A DNA stretch of 64,000 nt from Chloroflexota bacterium (GTDB lineage: Bacteria; Chloroflexota; Anaerolineae; Aggregatilineales; Phototrophicaceae). Position 1 is the first letter of the stretch, and every line of letters begins with the position of its first letter. The stretch is from the NCBI GenBank assembly GCA_020161935.1, contig JAIUNI010000009.1:124001-188000 (forward strand), given 5' to 3'. Position numbers and translations under genes: made by a program. Below are positions 16,266 through 24,799 of this stretch, piece by piece. The notes beneath the pieces are model-generated. The model saw nothing but the letters and a program-made list of their open reading frames with translations. It did not search any database and was not told the DNA's origin.

Positions 16266-16640
16266 TTAACCCTGTAATGCGCCTAAGGCGAGGCATACCC
16301 AACCGGCGAGGAAAGCGAGGCCGCCGAGCGGTGTGACCGCGCCCAGCCAGCGCTTGCCCGTCAGACTGAGGATGTAGAGGCTGCCTGAAAAAAGGATGAT
16401 GCCGAGCAGGAACAACCAGCCGGATAATGAGATGAGCGATGAGCCGAACTCGCGGCTGGCAAAGGCCACACCCAAAATCGCTAGCGTATGGTAGAAGTGG
16501 TACTGTACGCCGGTTTTGAAGTTGGCTTCGAGGCGCGGTTTGTCGCTGAAGTGGTTGGCGAGGCTGTGGGCGGCGAACGCACCAAGCGCCACACCTAAGA
16601 AGCCGTTGATCGCGGCGATAACAATGAAGGTCGAGGTCAT
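16266..16640 (-). CDS. DUF423 family membrane protein
   Basis: A 124-residue protein with four membrane helices matching the DUF423 family (YgdD-like): GVALGAFAAHSL near the N-terminus, QYHFYHTLAIL in the middle and LTPLGG-like VTPLGGLAFLAGW at the end. Function is unknown across the family. The ATG at 16640 gives the normal family length; an open frame upstream is not supported. Its stop is 1 nt before the Crp/Fnr gene, so the two share a transcript. It is divergent from the propeller gene at 16737. Confidence 0.88.
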   Translation of the reverse strand: MTSTFIVIAAINGFLGVALGAFAAHSLANHFSDKPRLEANFKTGVQYHFYHTLAILGVAFASREFGSSLISLSGWLFLLGIILFSGSLYILSLTGKRWLGAVTPLGGLAFLAGWVCLALGALQG

Positions 16641-16736
16641 AACGTGGATGTCCAGTGTGATAAGCGTCAGATAGGCGTTGAGTATAACGGAAAAGGGTGT
16701 GTTAGGGTTATAGCATCTGCTCAAAGAGGAAGGCGA

Positions 16737-18143
16737 ATGGTAAAGCGTTTTTTCGTTCTGCTGTTTATGAGTGTACCCGGTATGGTGGCGGTACAGGCGC
16801 AGGATGTGGCGGTGATCCCGGTTATCGCGCTGGCGCAGGGCGAGTTCTGGGCGATAAACCCCGACGATGGCAGCCTGAGGCAGATTACTCACTATGATGA
16901 TGCATTGTATTACGCGCAGCCGGGTTTCCAGCGGGATCTGGCGATTTCGCCGGATGGGCGTTATTTGGCTTATCTAAAAACCCCGCGCTTTTTTGCCATT
17001 GCTATGAAGAACAACCTGCTCGGCAACATGGGCTGGACACCTTCGGATGTTGTGCTGCTGAACCTTACTACCGGTGAGGAACAGGTGATCGCCGCGCAGC
17101 AGCCGAATGTGACATATTCGGACAGTGTGCGGCTGTGGTACCGCTGGAACCTCACTTGGTCGCCGGACGGCAGCCAACTGGCTTACTATCAGTATCGCGG
17201 AAATCAGGGCGAGACCCATTTTCAGTCCGAGATGATAATTTACGACCTGCAAAGCGGGCAGATGACGAAGGCCGCCGAAAGCAGCGGATATATGGGCATT
17301 CTGGCGTGGCTGCGCGAAGGCTACCATGTTGACGCGGCAACTTATGATGCGGATGGTAACCTCATAACGCGCCATTACCTGAACGACGGCATGATACTGG
17401 CACAGCCGTTGGTGTATCAGGGTGTCGAGTATGTGATTGTCGACAGCGCCGATGTCAGCAGCCCGAATCGTGAGCATGTTTACCTGATGAATTTGCTCAC
17501 CGGCGACATTGGTCGGGTCGAAGGGTATGAGTCCAGCATCAGCGCCACCACACCGGAAAGTTCGTTGGTGTTCATCAAGGACGACAACGACACGCGCCCG
17601 TGGTATGTCATCGACCCGCAAAGCGGCGCGATTTATAACCCGCCCGCCAGCGCCCCTTACGCGGTTGACTTCGCTATCTCACCGGACGGTAAGCAGTTTG
17701 CCTATGTGCTAATCGGAACCAACATCCATATTTCGGATTTGAAGGGCAAAGACCTCGTGATTGATCTGGCGGCTAACATCATCGTTTGGGGCAGCAAGCG
17801 CTACACCATTGCCTCCCGCGAGGGTCGCCAAGATATGCCCGTTACCCCGACAACCGACTTCGATACACCGCAGCGCTGTGGCAAACTCGCGCCCGTTGGT
17901 TTGGTGGCTGGCGGACGAGGGCGGGTGATCGCGGGCAGCGTGGCGAACCGCATCCGCAGCACACCGGATACGGAGGCCGGAGTCATCGGGCAAATCCCCG
18001 CTGGCGAGGTGTTTGCGCTGGTCGATGGGCAGCAGGGCGTATGTTCTGGTGGTATCCGCTGGGCGCAGGTTAGCTATGACGGTGTGACGGGTTGGACAGC
18101 CGAGGGTGTTGGTGTACAGGTATTTTTGGAAGTGGTGGGTTAA
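16737..18143 (+). CDS. Secreted beta-propeller with C-terminal SH3-like domain
   Basis: A 468-residue exported protein. Residues 1-21 form a signal peptide. The middle holds propeller blades with motifs ISPDGRYLAYL, WSPDGSQLAYY and ISPDGKQFAYV, some with long insertions. The last 75 residues are a bacterial SH3 domain of the kind that binds cell wall: NRIRSTPDTEAGVIGQIPAG, then GWTAEGVG. The same type of SH3 domain occurs in the protein at 18998. An AGAGGAAGG site precedes the ATG. The stop overlaps the next start (TAATG), so the following ACT-domain gene is coupled. A role in envelope sensing or scaffolding is an inference. Confidence 0.85.
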   Translation: MVKRFFVLLFMSVPGMVAVQAQDVAVIPVIALAQGEFWAINPDDGSLRQITHYDDALYYAQPGFQRDLAISPDGRYLAYLKTPRFFAIAMKNNLLGNMGWTPSDVVLLNLTTGEEQVIAAQQPNVTYSDSVRLWYRWNLTWSPDGSQLAYYQYRGNQGETHFQSEMIIYDLQSGQMTKAAESSGYMGILAWLREGYHVDAATYDADGNLITRHYLNDGMILAQPLVYQGVEYVIVDSADVSSPNREHVYLMNLLTGDIGRVEGYESSISATTPESSLVFIKDDNDTRPWYVIDPQSGAIYNPPASAPYAVDFAISPDGKQFAYVLIGTNIHISDLKGKDLVIDLAANIIVWGSKRYTIASREGRQDMPVTPTTDFDTPQRCGKLAPVGLVAGGRGRVIAGSVANRIRSTPDTEAGVIGQIPAGEVFALVDGQQGVCSGGIRWAQVSYDGVTGWTAEGVGVQVFLEVVG

Positions 18144-18547
18144 TGGCACAATCATCGCTGACGCTCAAACTGCTGCCGGAACTGTTCGGCATCCTCAAGC
18201 TGCCACCAACTGAGCGCTTTCCGGCGTGGGTGGCGGATGCGCCTTTGTTCTTCGCCGCGCGAACCTCGGATGAACTGTCGGTGATGTGTCCACAGGCGAT
18301 TATTCCCGCAGGGTTAGCTTACAGCGCGAATTGGCACTGTTTACGTGTTCACGGTGAGCTGGCGTTTGACGAGGTGGGTGTGGCCGCACGGTTGGCGCGT
18401 CCACTTGCCGAGGCGGGGTTGAGCATCTTCGTGGTATCAACCCACGACCGCGATTATGTGTTCGTGGCACGGGATGATTTACCGCGTGTTATAAGCGCCT
18501 ATGAAGGGGTTGGCTTTCATATACTGAAGCTGGATACAATGTCATAG
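18143..18547 (+). CDS. ACT-domain protein (CASTOR-like)
   Basis: A 134-residue cytoplasmic protein with two ACT-like halves. The second half contains AEAGLSIFVVSTHDRDYVFV, the usual strand pattern of the ACT_7/CASTOR family, proteins thought to bind amino acids. It starts in a TAATG overlap with the upstream secreted propeller, although the two products act in different compartments. Ligand unknown. Confidence 0.8.
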   Translation: MAQSSLTLKLLPELFGILKLPPTERFPAWVADAPLFFAARTSDELSVMCPQAIIPAGLAYSANWHCLRVHGELAFDEVGVAARLARPLAEAGLSIFVVSTHDRDYVFVARDDLPRVISAYEGVGFHILKLDTMS

Positions 18548-18576
18548 GTTATCTGGATGCTTGAACGGAGGATAAG

Positions 18577-18990
18577 ATGCCAGCGAAAGCCAAACGCAAG
18601 CGCGATTTGATGAGTACCTTCCAGAGTATCGAGCGCTACCATCAACGGCGGTCGGTACTGGTACTGCATGGAGTGGTGTCGGTCGCGTTTCAGATGATGA
18701 TGTGGTTCAACTGGTACGCTTCCTATGCCCGTTATGGTACAGGGTTTGAGAACAATTACTTCGCTGACCGTATTATTGTCTCGGCAGCACTCATGTTAGT
18801 GTTGGCGGGGCATTTCGTGCTGATGTACCTGAGCGAATCGCGAGACCGCATGGTGGTGCTGGCACTCCAACAGCACGCCGATGAGGTCGAGCAGTATGAG
18901 GGCGACGACGCTGACGATTTTGATGATGATGATGCCTCAGCGGATTACACAATGATGAATAACCAACACCGCAGCCGTTTAGTAAAGTAG
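18577..18990 (+). CDS. Two-helix membrane protein with acidic tail
   Basis: A 137-residue protein. The basic N-terminus (MPAKAKRKR) precedes two membrane helices (about residues 27-47 and 63-84), which resembles the small 2TM domain families. The C-terminal 40 residues are very acidic (EGDDADDFDDDD) and probably disordered. GGAGG lies about 6 nt before the ATG. It is in a same-strand run with the ACT gene (gap 29 nt) and the next gene (gap 7 nt). Function unknown. Confidence 0.72.
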   Translation: MPAKAKRKRDLMSTFQSIERYHQRRSVLVLHGVVSVAFQMMMWFNWYASYARYGTGFENNYFADRIIVSAALMLVLAGHFVLMYLSESRDRMVVLALQQHADEVEQYEGDDADDFDDDDASADYTMMNNQHRSRLVK

Positions 18991-18997
18991 AGGGAAG

Positions 18998-19942
18998 ATG
19001 CACCGTTACAGCCTGATTTTGATCGTACTGACCGCCATATGCTTGCTGCCCATGTCAGCCAGCGCCCAACAGCCGACCACCGTTCCGGGCTGCCCGACTC
19101 TGGGTGACTTGCCCACGCGCCTTAAACCGGGGATGTGGGCAAAAACGGTAGCAGGCTTCACCATAAACCGCCGCGCCGAACCGGATTTGCAGAGCGCTCG
19201 TACCGGACAAATTCCGAACGGCGACATCCTGCGGGTAGCGGATGGACCGCGCTGTGCCGATGGCTATGTGTGGTGGCTGCTGAACTACGACAGCATGATG
19301 GGCTGGACGGCGGAAGGTGACGCGCAGTCGGGCGATTATTGGCTGGAAGGGGTGGGCAAGATTGCCGAACCTGCCGCCGACAGCGACGAGCCGGATGGCT
19401 GCTTGCAACCGCCGGAAATTTATGACCGTTTGCAGATCAATTCATTCGCGAGTGTCAACCTGCGGACGCTGGCGATGCTCGACCACGCGCAAGAACTGTA
19501 CAGCGTGGGCGGCGGGGTCATCCACCTGCGCGATAGTATTATGCAGGGCAGCTATAACCCCGGCGCGGTGGAGGCCAGCTTCGGTACACATGATGGCGGC
19601 GGGGCGCTGGATATTTCGGTACGTGAGATCGGCAGTGGAATCCTGCTGGCGGATGAGATCAAGCCGCTGCTCCATGCGCTGCGGTTGGCGGGGTTCGCCG
19701 CTTACCTGCGGGATACCAACGAACTCTACAAAGGGTCGCCCATTCATATTCACGCCATCGCGATTGGTGACGCGGAACTTTCCTCGGCGGCACGGGCGCA
19801 GATCGACGGCACGTTCGGCTACCTGCGTGGTTTCAACGCCTTACCGCAGGACAGCGGCATCCCGTTACCGGATACCTCCGGCGAGATGGTCATCTGCGAC
19901 TGGATGAAAGCGATGGGCTTCGACGACCTGCGTGGGGAGTAA
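18998..19942 (+). CDS. Secreted SH3 plus M15-like metallopeptidase domain protein
   Basis: A 314-residue exported protein with a signal peptide (1-23). An SH3-like domain follows (about 45-118; INRRAEPDLQSARTGQIPNG, then GWTAEGD). The C-terminal domain has the zinc-ligand pattern of D,D-carboxypeptidase or peptidase M15 folds: GTHDGGGALDIS with H198 and D205, and PIHIHA with H250 and H252. It may trim peptidoglycan stem peptides in the envelope, held by its SH3 domain. The catalytic glutamate is not obvious to me, so activity is uncertain. It is separated from the next, convergent gene by a short cacaaag-type repeat. Confidence 0.75.
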   Translation: MHRYSLILIVLTAICLLPMSASAQQPTTVPGCPTLGDLPTRLKPGMWAKTVAGFTINRRAEPDLQSARTGQIPNGDILRVADGPRCADGYVWWLLNYDSMMGWTAEGDAQSGDYWLEGVGKIAEPAADSDEPDGCLQPPEIYDRLQINSFASVNLRTLAMLDHAQELYSVGGGVIHLRDSIMQGSYNPGAVEASFGTHDGGGALDISVREIGSGILLADEIKPLLHALRLAGFAAYLRDTNELYKGSPIHIHAIAIGDAELSSAARAQIDGTFGYLRGFNALPQDSGIPLPDTSGEMVICDWMKAMGFDDLRGE

Positions 19943-19991
19943 ATGCGTTTTTACCACAAAGTCACAAAGAAATGCAGGAGAAGAAATACAT

Positions 19992-20921
19992 TCATTCCGG
20001 TCGCCAGCGCGGGGTGCGGTAGAAGCCGGTGCGATAGGTGAGCGGATGCGGCGTACAGGCGGCGGGTTGGGCAAGGCATTCGGCGATGTTGAGCTGGTAA
20101 ATGGTGGTGTCGCTGCCGTTGATGAACGCCGCGTAGATGATGCTCGCGCTGTCGGCTGACCAATCGGGCGTGTCGTTGGTCAGGAACTGCCCCTCATACA
20201 GCAAGGCTGACTGCTCGGTCGTGCTGTCCCACAGGTAAAAGTTCACCTTCTCGATGCCGCCGATATACAGCAGGTAGCGTCCATCCGGCGACCAAGCCGG
20301 GTCGGTGGCGCTGCCCACCCGCAGCGGTGTGATCACGCGGGTCGCCATATCGAGACTGTAAATCTTGGTGTTCCAGCGCTCATCAAGGTCGGAGACGAAG
20401 GTGATGCTCGCACCATCCGGCGACCACACTGGACTGACGTGTGTGCGGTAGCTGTCGGTCAACTGCTCGGTGGTGTTCGCCGCCACGTTGTACAGCATCA
20501 ATTGGGGATAACCGTCCTGCTCCTTCACGTAGACGATAGACTGCCCATCCGGCGACCATGCCGGCGCATATTCGTTGTCGCTGTCGCCTGTCATGGGGCG
20601 GGTGCTGCTGCCCTGCGCGTCGGCGAGGTAGACGCTGTAGCTGCCGTCGCGGTCACTGACGTAGACGATAGACTGCCCATCCGGTGACCATTCAGGCAGG
20701 AAGTCATTAATGGGGTTATCGGCGAGGCTGCGCGTCAGCGGGCGTAGGATTTGGCGGCTGAGGTTGAGGCGGTAAATATTCAGGTCACTTAAGTCGAACG
20801 ATGTGCTGAACAGCATCTCGCGTTCCGGTGGCAAGCCGCGCCCCACCAACACACTGATACCAACGAGGCCGCCGCAAATGACCGCCCAAAGCATAATCAA
20901 CCTGAACCAAAAACCTGTCAT
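19992..20921 (-). CDS. Membrane-anchored TolB-like propeller, cassette member 6 (last)
   Basis: 309 residues. An N-terminal anchor (about 5-27) places a six-bladed propeller outside the membrane. The five blade motifs are WSPDGQSIVYV twice, WSPDGASITFV, WSPDGRYLLYI and WSADSASIIYA, plus a first strand FSTSFDLSDLNIYRLN. The end carries the cassette's conserved cysteine pair, AECLAQPAACTPHPLT, and PRWRPE. It is the last gene of a six-gene overlapping series; its ATG overlaps the previous stop by 4 nt. There are no catalytic motifs, so it probably binds a protein or glycan partner. Confidence 0.85.
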   Translation of the reverse strand: MTGFWFRLIMLWAVICGGLVGISVLVGRGLPPEREMLFSTSFDLSDLNIYRLNLSRQILRPLTRSLADNPINDFLPEWSPDGQSIVYVSDRDGSYSVYLADAQGSSTRPMTGDSDNEYAPAWSPDGQSIVYVKEQDGYPQLMLYNVAANTTEQLTDSYRTHVSPVWSPDGASITFVSDLDERWNTKIYSLDMATRVITPLRVGSATDPAWSPDGRYLLYIGGIEKVNFYLWDSTTEQSALLYEGQFLTNDTPDWSADSASIIYAAFINGSDTTIYQLNIAECLAQPAACTPHPLTYRTGFYRTPRWRPE

Positions 20922-21862
20922 GGGACGGATGGCCGCCAGCGGGGCGTGTCGTAAACACCACTGATGAGGGTCAATGGCTGCGGGGTACAGGCGTTTGGCT
21001 GCTGGAGGCAGTCCTCCACCGAGAGCCGCAGCAGGCGATTATTGCTAAAGGTGGTCGTGGTCGCGTAGACAATCGCGCGTCCGTCCGGTGTCCAACTGGG
21101 GTTGCGGACGTTGAAGCCTTGCGGCGCGTAGAGCAAAATCGACTGCTCGGTCTCGGTATCCCATAGGTAGATTCCTGCCGTGCCTTCAAGCGTCGAGTAC
21201 AATAGGTAGCGCCCATCCGGCGACCACACAGGGTTAAGCTGCACTGCGTTGTCGTTCACCAGCACCTGCGTATCGCCCGTTTGGGTATCCATACTGTAAA
21301 CGACGCGGATACCGGGGGAACGGCGGTCAGACGTAAACGCGATGTGCCGACTGTCGGCTGACCATGACGGGCTGATGGCGTTCGGGTACGGGATCGAGAT
21401 GCGCCGCGTCCTGCCGGAAGTCAGGTCGGTCATCAGGATTTCGGTGATCTGGCGGGCGAACTCCTGCCGCGAGGTGACGTAGGCGATGGCGTGGCTGTCC
21501 GGTGACCACACCGGACTAAAGTTGTTCTGCACACTTTCCGTCAGGCGGCGGCTGTTACGTCCGTCCGCCTCCATCAGGTAAATGGTGTACTGCCGCCCTT
21601 CGCGGTTGCTGACGAACGCGATCTGGCTGCCGTCCGGTGACCATGCCGGTTGGTTATCCTCGACCAGATTGCGCGTCAGCGGGATGAGGATTTGGCGACT
21701 GAGCAGCATCCGGTAGATTTCACTGTCGCCGTTGTTGAAGCTGGCGGAAAAGATGATCTCATCCTCCGGTGGCAGCATCCGCCCGATGCTCAACACAGCA
21801 GCAATAACCACGACACAGCAGATCACCGTAAACGCGAGGAAGCGAAGGAATAAGCGTGTCAT
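20918..21862 (-). CDS. Membrane-anchored TolB-like propeller, cassette member 5
   Basis: 314 residues with an N-terminal anchor (LAFTVICCVVVIAAVLSI) and then the shared sequence GRMLPPEDEIIFSASF that begins the first blade. Blade motifs: WSPDGSQIAFV, WSPDSHAIAYV, WSADSRHIAFT, WSPDGRYLLYS, WTPDGRAIVYA. The conserved ending is VEDCLQQPNACTPQPLT and TPRWRPSVP. It overlaps both neighbours by 4 nt. It is most similar in layout to members 4 and 6. Confidence 0.85.
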   Translation of the reverse strand: MTRLFLRFLAFTVICCVVVIAAVLSIGRMLPPEDEIIFSASFNNGDSEIYRMLLSRQILIPLTRNLVEDNQPAWSPDGSQIAFVSNREGRQYTIYLMEADGRNSRRLTESVQNNFSPVWSPDSHAIAYVTSRQEFARQITEILMTDLTSGRTRRISIPYPNAISPSWSADSRHIAFTSDRRSPGIRVVYSMDTQTGDTQVLVNDNAVQLNPVWSPDGRYLLYSTLEGTAGIYLWDTETEQSILLYAPQGFNVRNPSWTPDGRAIVYATTTTFSNNRLLRLSVEDCLQQPNACTPQPLTLISGVYDTPRWRPSVP

Positions 21863-22791
21863 GGCGAGGCTGGCCGCCAGCTAGGAGTTGAATAAAATCC
21901 CTTTCCAGACATAAAGAGCTTAGGTGTGCATAGATCAAGGTTTCTTATACAGCTATCAACATCTAATCGGAAAATGTGTGTTTGCCCCGGAATAATGGAC
22001 TCTGTAAAGATGATAAATTGACCATCAGGTGACCATTTAGGACTGTCGCGATCAAAATATATAGATGAATATAATGCGATTGATTTTTCACTCGAGGTAT
22101 CCCATAAGAAAATTCCGTAGAAAGCCTCTGGTAAAGCATACATTACACGCAATAAATAACGGTTATCCGGTGACCATGATGGAACATACATTAGTTCTTT
22201 TGCCGGGAAGTATGGGTGAAGTATTCCAGTTTGAATATCCAAAACCATTAGATCGGTTTCAGTTAAGAAATCAGCACCAGAAATAAAGGTTAGATGCTGA
22301 CTGTCCAATAACCATGCTGGACTTAGATCAATAACATCATCATTGGTTAAACGACGAATGATACCGGTTTGCAACTCGGCCAACATGACCTCTTCTGTTT
22401 CGCCACTGGTAAAAGCAATAAAGCGCCCATCCGGCGACCACATGGGATCACTATCACGATGGGGTTGATCGCTTATGGGTCGAAGATTACCCCCATTCGC
22501 ATCCATCAAATAGATCGTATAGGAGGATAAGTTTTCTTTGATAAAAGCAATTTCTTGACCATTCGGCGACCAAACAGGATGAGTATCTTCGTCACGACTG
22601 TTCGTAAGATTTATCTTGATGTTACGTTTGGGTGACATACGGTAAATCTCAAAATTACGTTCATCAACGTTATTAGAAAACACAATGTCATCCTCCGGTG
22701 GCAGCATCCGCCCGACGCTCAATCCGGCTGCCACAAGCGCTGTACAACCAACAGCAAGCAGGGTGAGGACGCGCAGTAAGAAGCCGATCAT
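21859..22791 (-). CDS. Membrane-anchored TolB-like propeller, cassette member 4 (AT-rich)
   Basis: 310 residues with the same plan: anchor, GRMLPPEDDIVFSNNV, blades WSPNGQEIAFI, WSPDGRFIAFT, WLLDSQHLTFI, WSPDNRYLLRV, WSPDGQFIIFT, and the cysteine pair DSCIRNLDLCTPK before TPSWRPASP. The anchor part is as GC-rich as in its paralogues, but the propeller part (about 21880-22690) is distinctly AT-rich, so this copy may be a mosaic. The ATG at 22791 overlaps the previous stop by 4 nt; the open frame further upstream lies inside the previous gene. Confidence 0.85.
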   Translation of the reverse strand: MIGFLLRVLTLLAVGCTALVAAGLSVGRMLPPEDDIVFSNNVDERNFEIYRMSPKRNIKINLTNSRDEDTHPVWSPNGQEIAFIKENLSSYTIYLMDANGGNLRPISDQPHRDSDPMWSPDGRFIAFTSGETEEVMLAELQTGIIRRLTNDDVIDLSPAWLLDSQHLTFISGADFLTETDLMVLDIQTGILHPYFPAKELMYVPSWSPDNRYLLRVMYALPEAFYGIFLWDTSSEKSIALYSSIYFDRDSPKWSPDGQFIIFTESIIPGQTHIFRLDVDSCIRNLDLCTPKLFMSGKGFYSTPSWRPASP

Positions 22792-23726
22792 GGTGGGGTA
22801 GGCCGCCAGCGAATATTCGTGAAGAAGCCGTTCATGGTGATGAGGGCTTGTGCTTGGCAGCTTTCGCGCGATTGAATACACGCTGCAACATCCAACCGGT
22901 CGAGCGTATGGATTTGGCTGCCAAAGGCGAAGCTGGTCGAATAGGTGACGAACCGGCTGTCGGCTGACCAACCAAGCGTATTCGGGATGATGTCCGCGAC
23001 TGAGTAAAGCAACATCGACACTTTCTGCTCGTTATCCCACAGGTACAGGTCGGATTGCTGCACACCTTTCAGATACACAATATAGCGTCCATCCGGCGAC
23101 CACACCGGATAAAACTCGTCATTGGCGGTTGCCACCAGCGGCATAATCGCCCCATCTTCAATATCGAGCGTGAACAGGTTGTTCAGGTTTCCGGCGCGTT
23201 GGGCGCTGTTGAACACAAGCTGCTGGCTGTCCGGCGACCATGTTGGATTATTGTCGAGGTTTTCGTCATTCGTCAAGCGGCGCATCTGCCCCGTCGCGGC
23301 CTCCATTAGCATCAGTTCGCGCGACTGCGGGTAGCGGTCGGTGATGAGCGCGATCCACTGCCCATCCGGCGACCACACCGGACTGTAATCCCCGATCTGG
23401 CCTTCCGTCAGCCGCTTCACCCCATAACCCTGTGCGTCCATCAGGTGAATAGCGCTCGTGCCGCCGCGGTTGCTAACGAACACGATCTGCTCACCGTCCG
23501 GCGACCAACCCGCTTGAAACTCGTCGTAAACGTTGCGGGTAACGGGGACAATCAGGCTGCGCGGAACGCTCATCCGGTAGATTTCTAGGTCTTTGCCGTC
23601 AAAGGTTGAGGTGAATAGAAACTCCTCCTCCGGTGGCAGCACCCGCCCAATGCCGAGCGCCAAACCCACCGCCATGACGATGCCAATGAGAGACAGGGTG
23701 AAGCCGCGCAGTACGAAGCCGATCAT
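22788..23726 (-). CDS. Membrane-anchored TolB-like propeller, cassette member 3
   Basis: 312 residues: anchor (LSLIGIVMAVGLALGI), then GRVLPPEEEFLFTSTF. Blade motifs: WSPDGEQIVFV, WSPDGQWIALI, WSPDSQQLVFN, WSPDGRYIVYL, WSADSRFVTYS. The C-terminal cysteine pair is AACIQSRESCQAQ. The second blade contains DAQGYGVKRLTEG, the usual TolB-like pattern for the strand that reads out a label and value. The start at 23726 is set by the 4-nt overlap and by matching the paralogues. Confidence 0.85.
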   Translation of the reverse strand: MIGFVLRGFTLSLIGIVMAVGLALGIGRVLPPEEEFLFTSTFDGKDLEIYRMSVPRSLIVPVTRNVYDEFQAGWSPDGEQIVFVSNRGGTSAIHLMDAQGYGVKRLTEGQIGDYSPVWSPDGQWIALITDRYPQSRELMLMEAATGQMRRLTNDENLDNNPTWSPDSQQLVFNSAQRAGNLNNLFTLDIEDGAIMPLVATANDEFYPVWSPDGRYIVYLKGVQQSDLYLWDNEQKVSMLLYSVADIIPNTLGWSADSRFVTYSTSFAFGSQIHTLDRLDVAACIQSRESCQAQALITMNGFFTNIRWRPTPP

Positions 23727-24799
23727 GGTGGGGTAGGTCGCCAATCCGGCACACTGTAATCCCCCAGCGCCCCTGTCAGCCGTTCGGGGATGCACCACGA
23801 CGGCAGCCGTAAGCACATGACCGCGTTCAAGCGGTACAGGCTGGATGCGCCAAAGTTGTGGGCAAAGGCGCTGTACAGGATATAGCGTCCGTCCGCCGAC
23901 CAATTACCGCTTCCGAAAATATTCAGGCTGCCGATAGGGAGGCGTGTCGTCGTGCCGTTCAGCGTGTCGTAAAGCGCGAACGAGAAGTTGTCATCGGTGA
24001 CGTAGAGCAGGTAACGCCCATCCGGTGACCACGCCGGATACTGCTCGTTATCCTTGCTGGTGGCGATGGCTTGCAGCGCTTCGTCACTCAACCGCAGGCT
24101 GTAGATGTCGGAGGTATCCAGCGCATCGTTATAAGCCACAAACGCGATGTATTCCCCCGACGGTGACCACGCAGGGTCTTCGCCGCTGGCGGCTGTGGTC
24201 GGTTGCAGGAACAGTTCGCCGCTGGCGACATCCACTACATAAATATCGGCGCGGGGCAGCATCCCCATAAACGCGATTTGTCGGCTGTCCGGCGACCATG
24301 CCGGACGAATAGCTGTCGCGTTCCGGTTGACGAGCCGTTTGGTTGTTTGGGTTTGCAAATCCGTCACCATCAGGTGAAAGGTGATGTAGTCGTTGGTGCT
24401 GACGTAAGCCAACCAACGCCCATCCGGCGACCACTGCGGGCCGAAGTTGTATTGTGCGAGGTTGGTAACGCGCTGGCGGTTATTACCGTTGGCATCCATT
24501 GTGAAAACGTGAATTTCGGTGGCGAACTTGGCGATAAACGCGATCTGTTCACCGTCCGGCGACCAAACCGGATTCATGTCGAAAGTGCTGGTTTCGGTAT
24601 ATCCATCCGTGAAGGCCAATGTCAAGCGGCTGCGAATATCCATCCGGTACATGCGTTGGTCACTGCCGTCGTAGGTAAAGGCCGCGCTGTAGATGATTTC
24701 GTCGCGGGGCAGCGCCGCCCCAATCCCCAGCGCCAATAGCACAAATACTGCCGCGACTATGAGCAGCAGTCCACTGATACGCAGTAATACTCCAATCAT
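23723..24799 (-). CDS. Membrane-anchored TolB-like propeller, cassette member 2b
   Basis: 358 residues, longer than members 3-6 by one blade. The anchor ISGLLLIVAAVFVLLALGIG is followed by ALPRDEIIYSAAF. Blades: WSPDGEQIAFI, WSPDGRWLAYV, WSPDSRQIAFM, WSPSGEYIAFV, WSPDGRYLLYV, WSADGRYILYS. The ending has VMCLRLPSWCIPERLT and PDWRPTPP. It overlaps members on both sides by 4 nt. Confidence 0.85.
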   Translation of the reverse strand: MIGVLLRISGLLLIVAAVFVLLALGIGAALPRDEIIYSAAFTYDGSDQRMYRMDIRSRLTLAFTDGYTETSTFDMNPVWSPDGEQIAFIAKFATEIHVFTMDANGNNRQRVTNLAQYNFGPQWSPDGRWLAYVSTNDYITFHLMVTDLQTQTTKRLVNRNATAIRPAWSPDSRQIAFMGMLPRADIYVVDVASGELFLQPTTAASGEDPAWSPSGEYIAFVAYNDALDTSDIYSLRLSDEALQAIATSKDNEQYPAWSPDGRYLLYVTDDNFSFALYDTLNGTTTRLPIGSLNIFGSGNWSADGRYILYSAFAHNFGASSLYRLNAVMCLRLPSWCIPERLTGALGDYSVPDWRPTPP

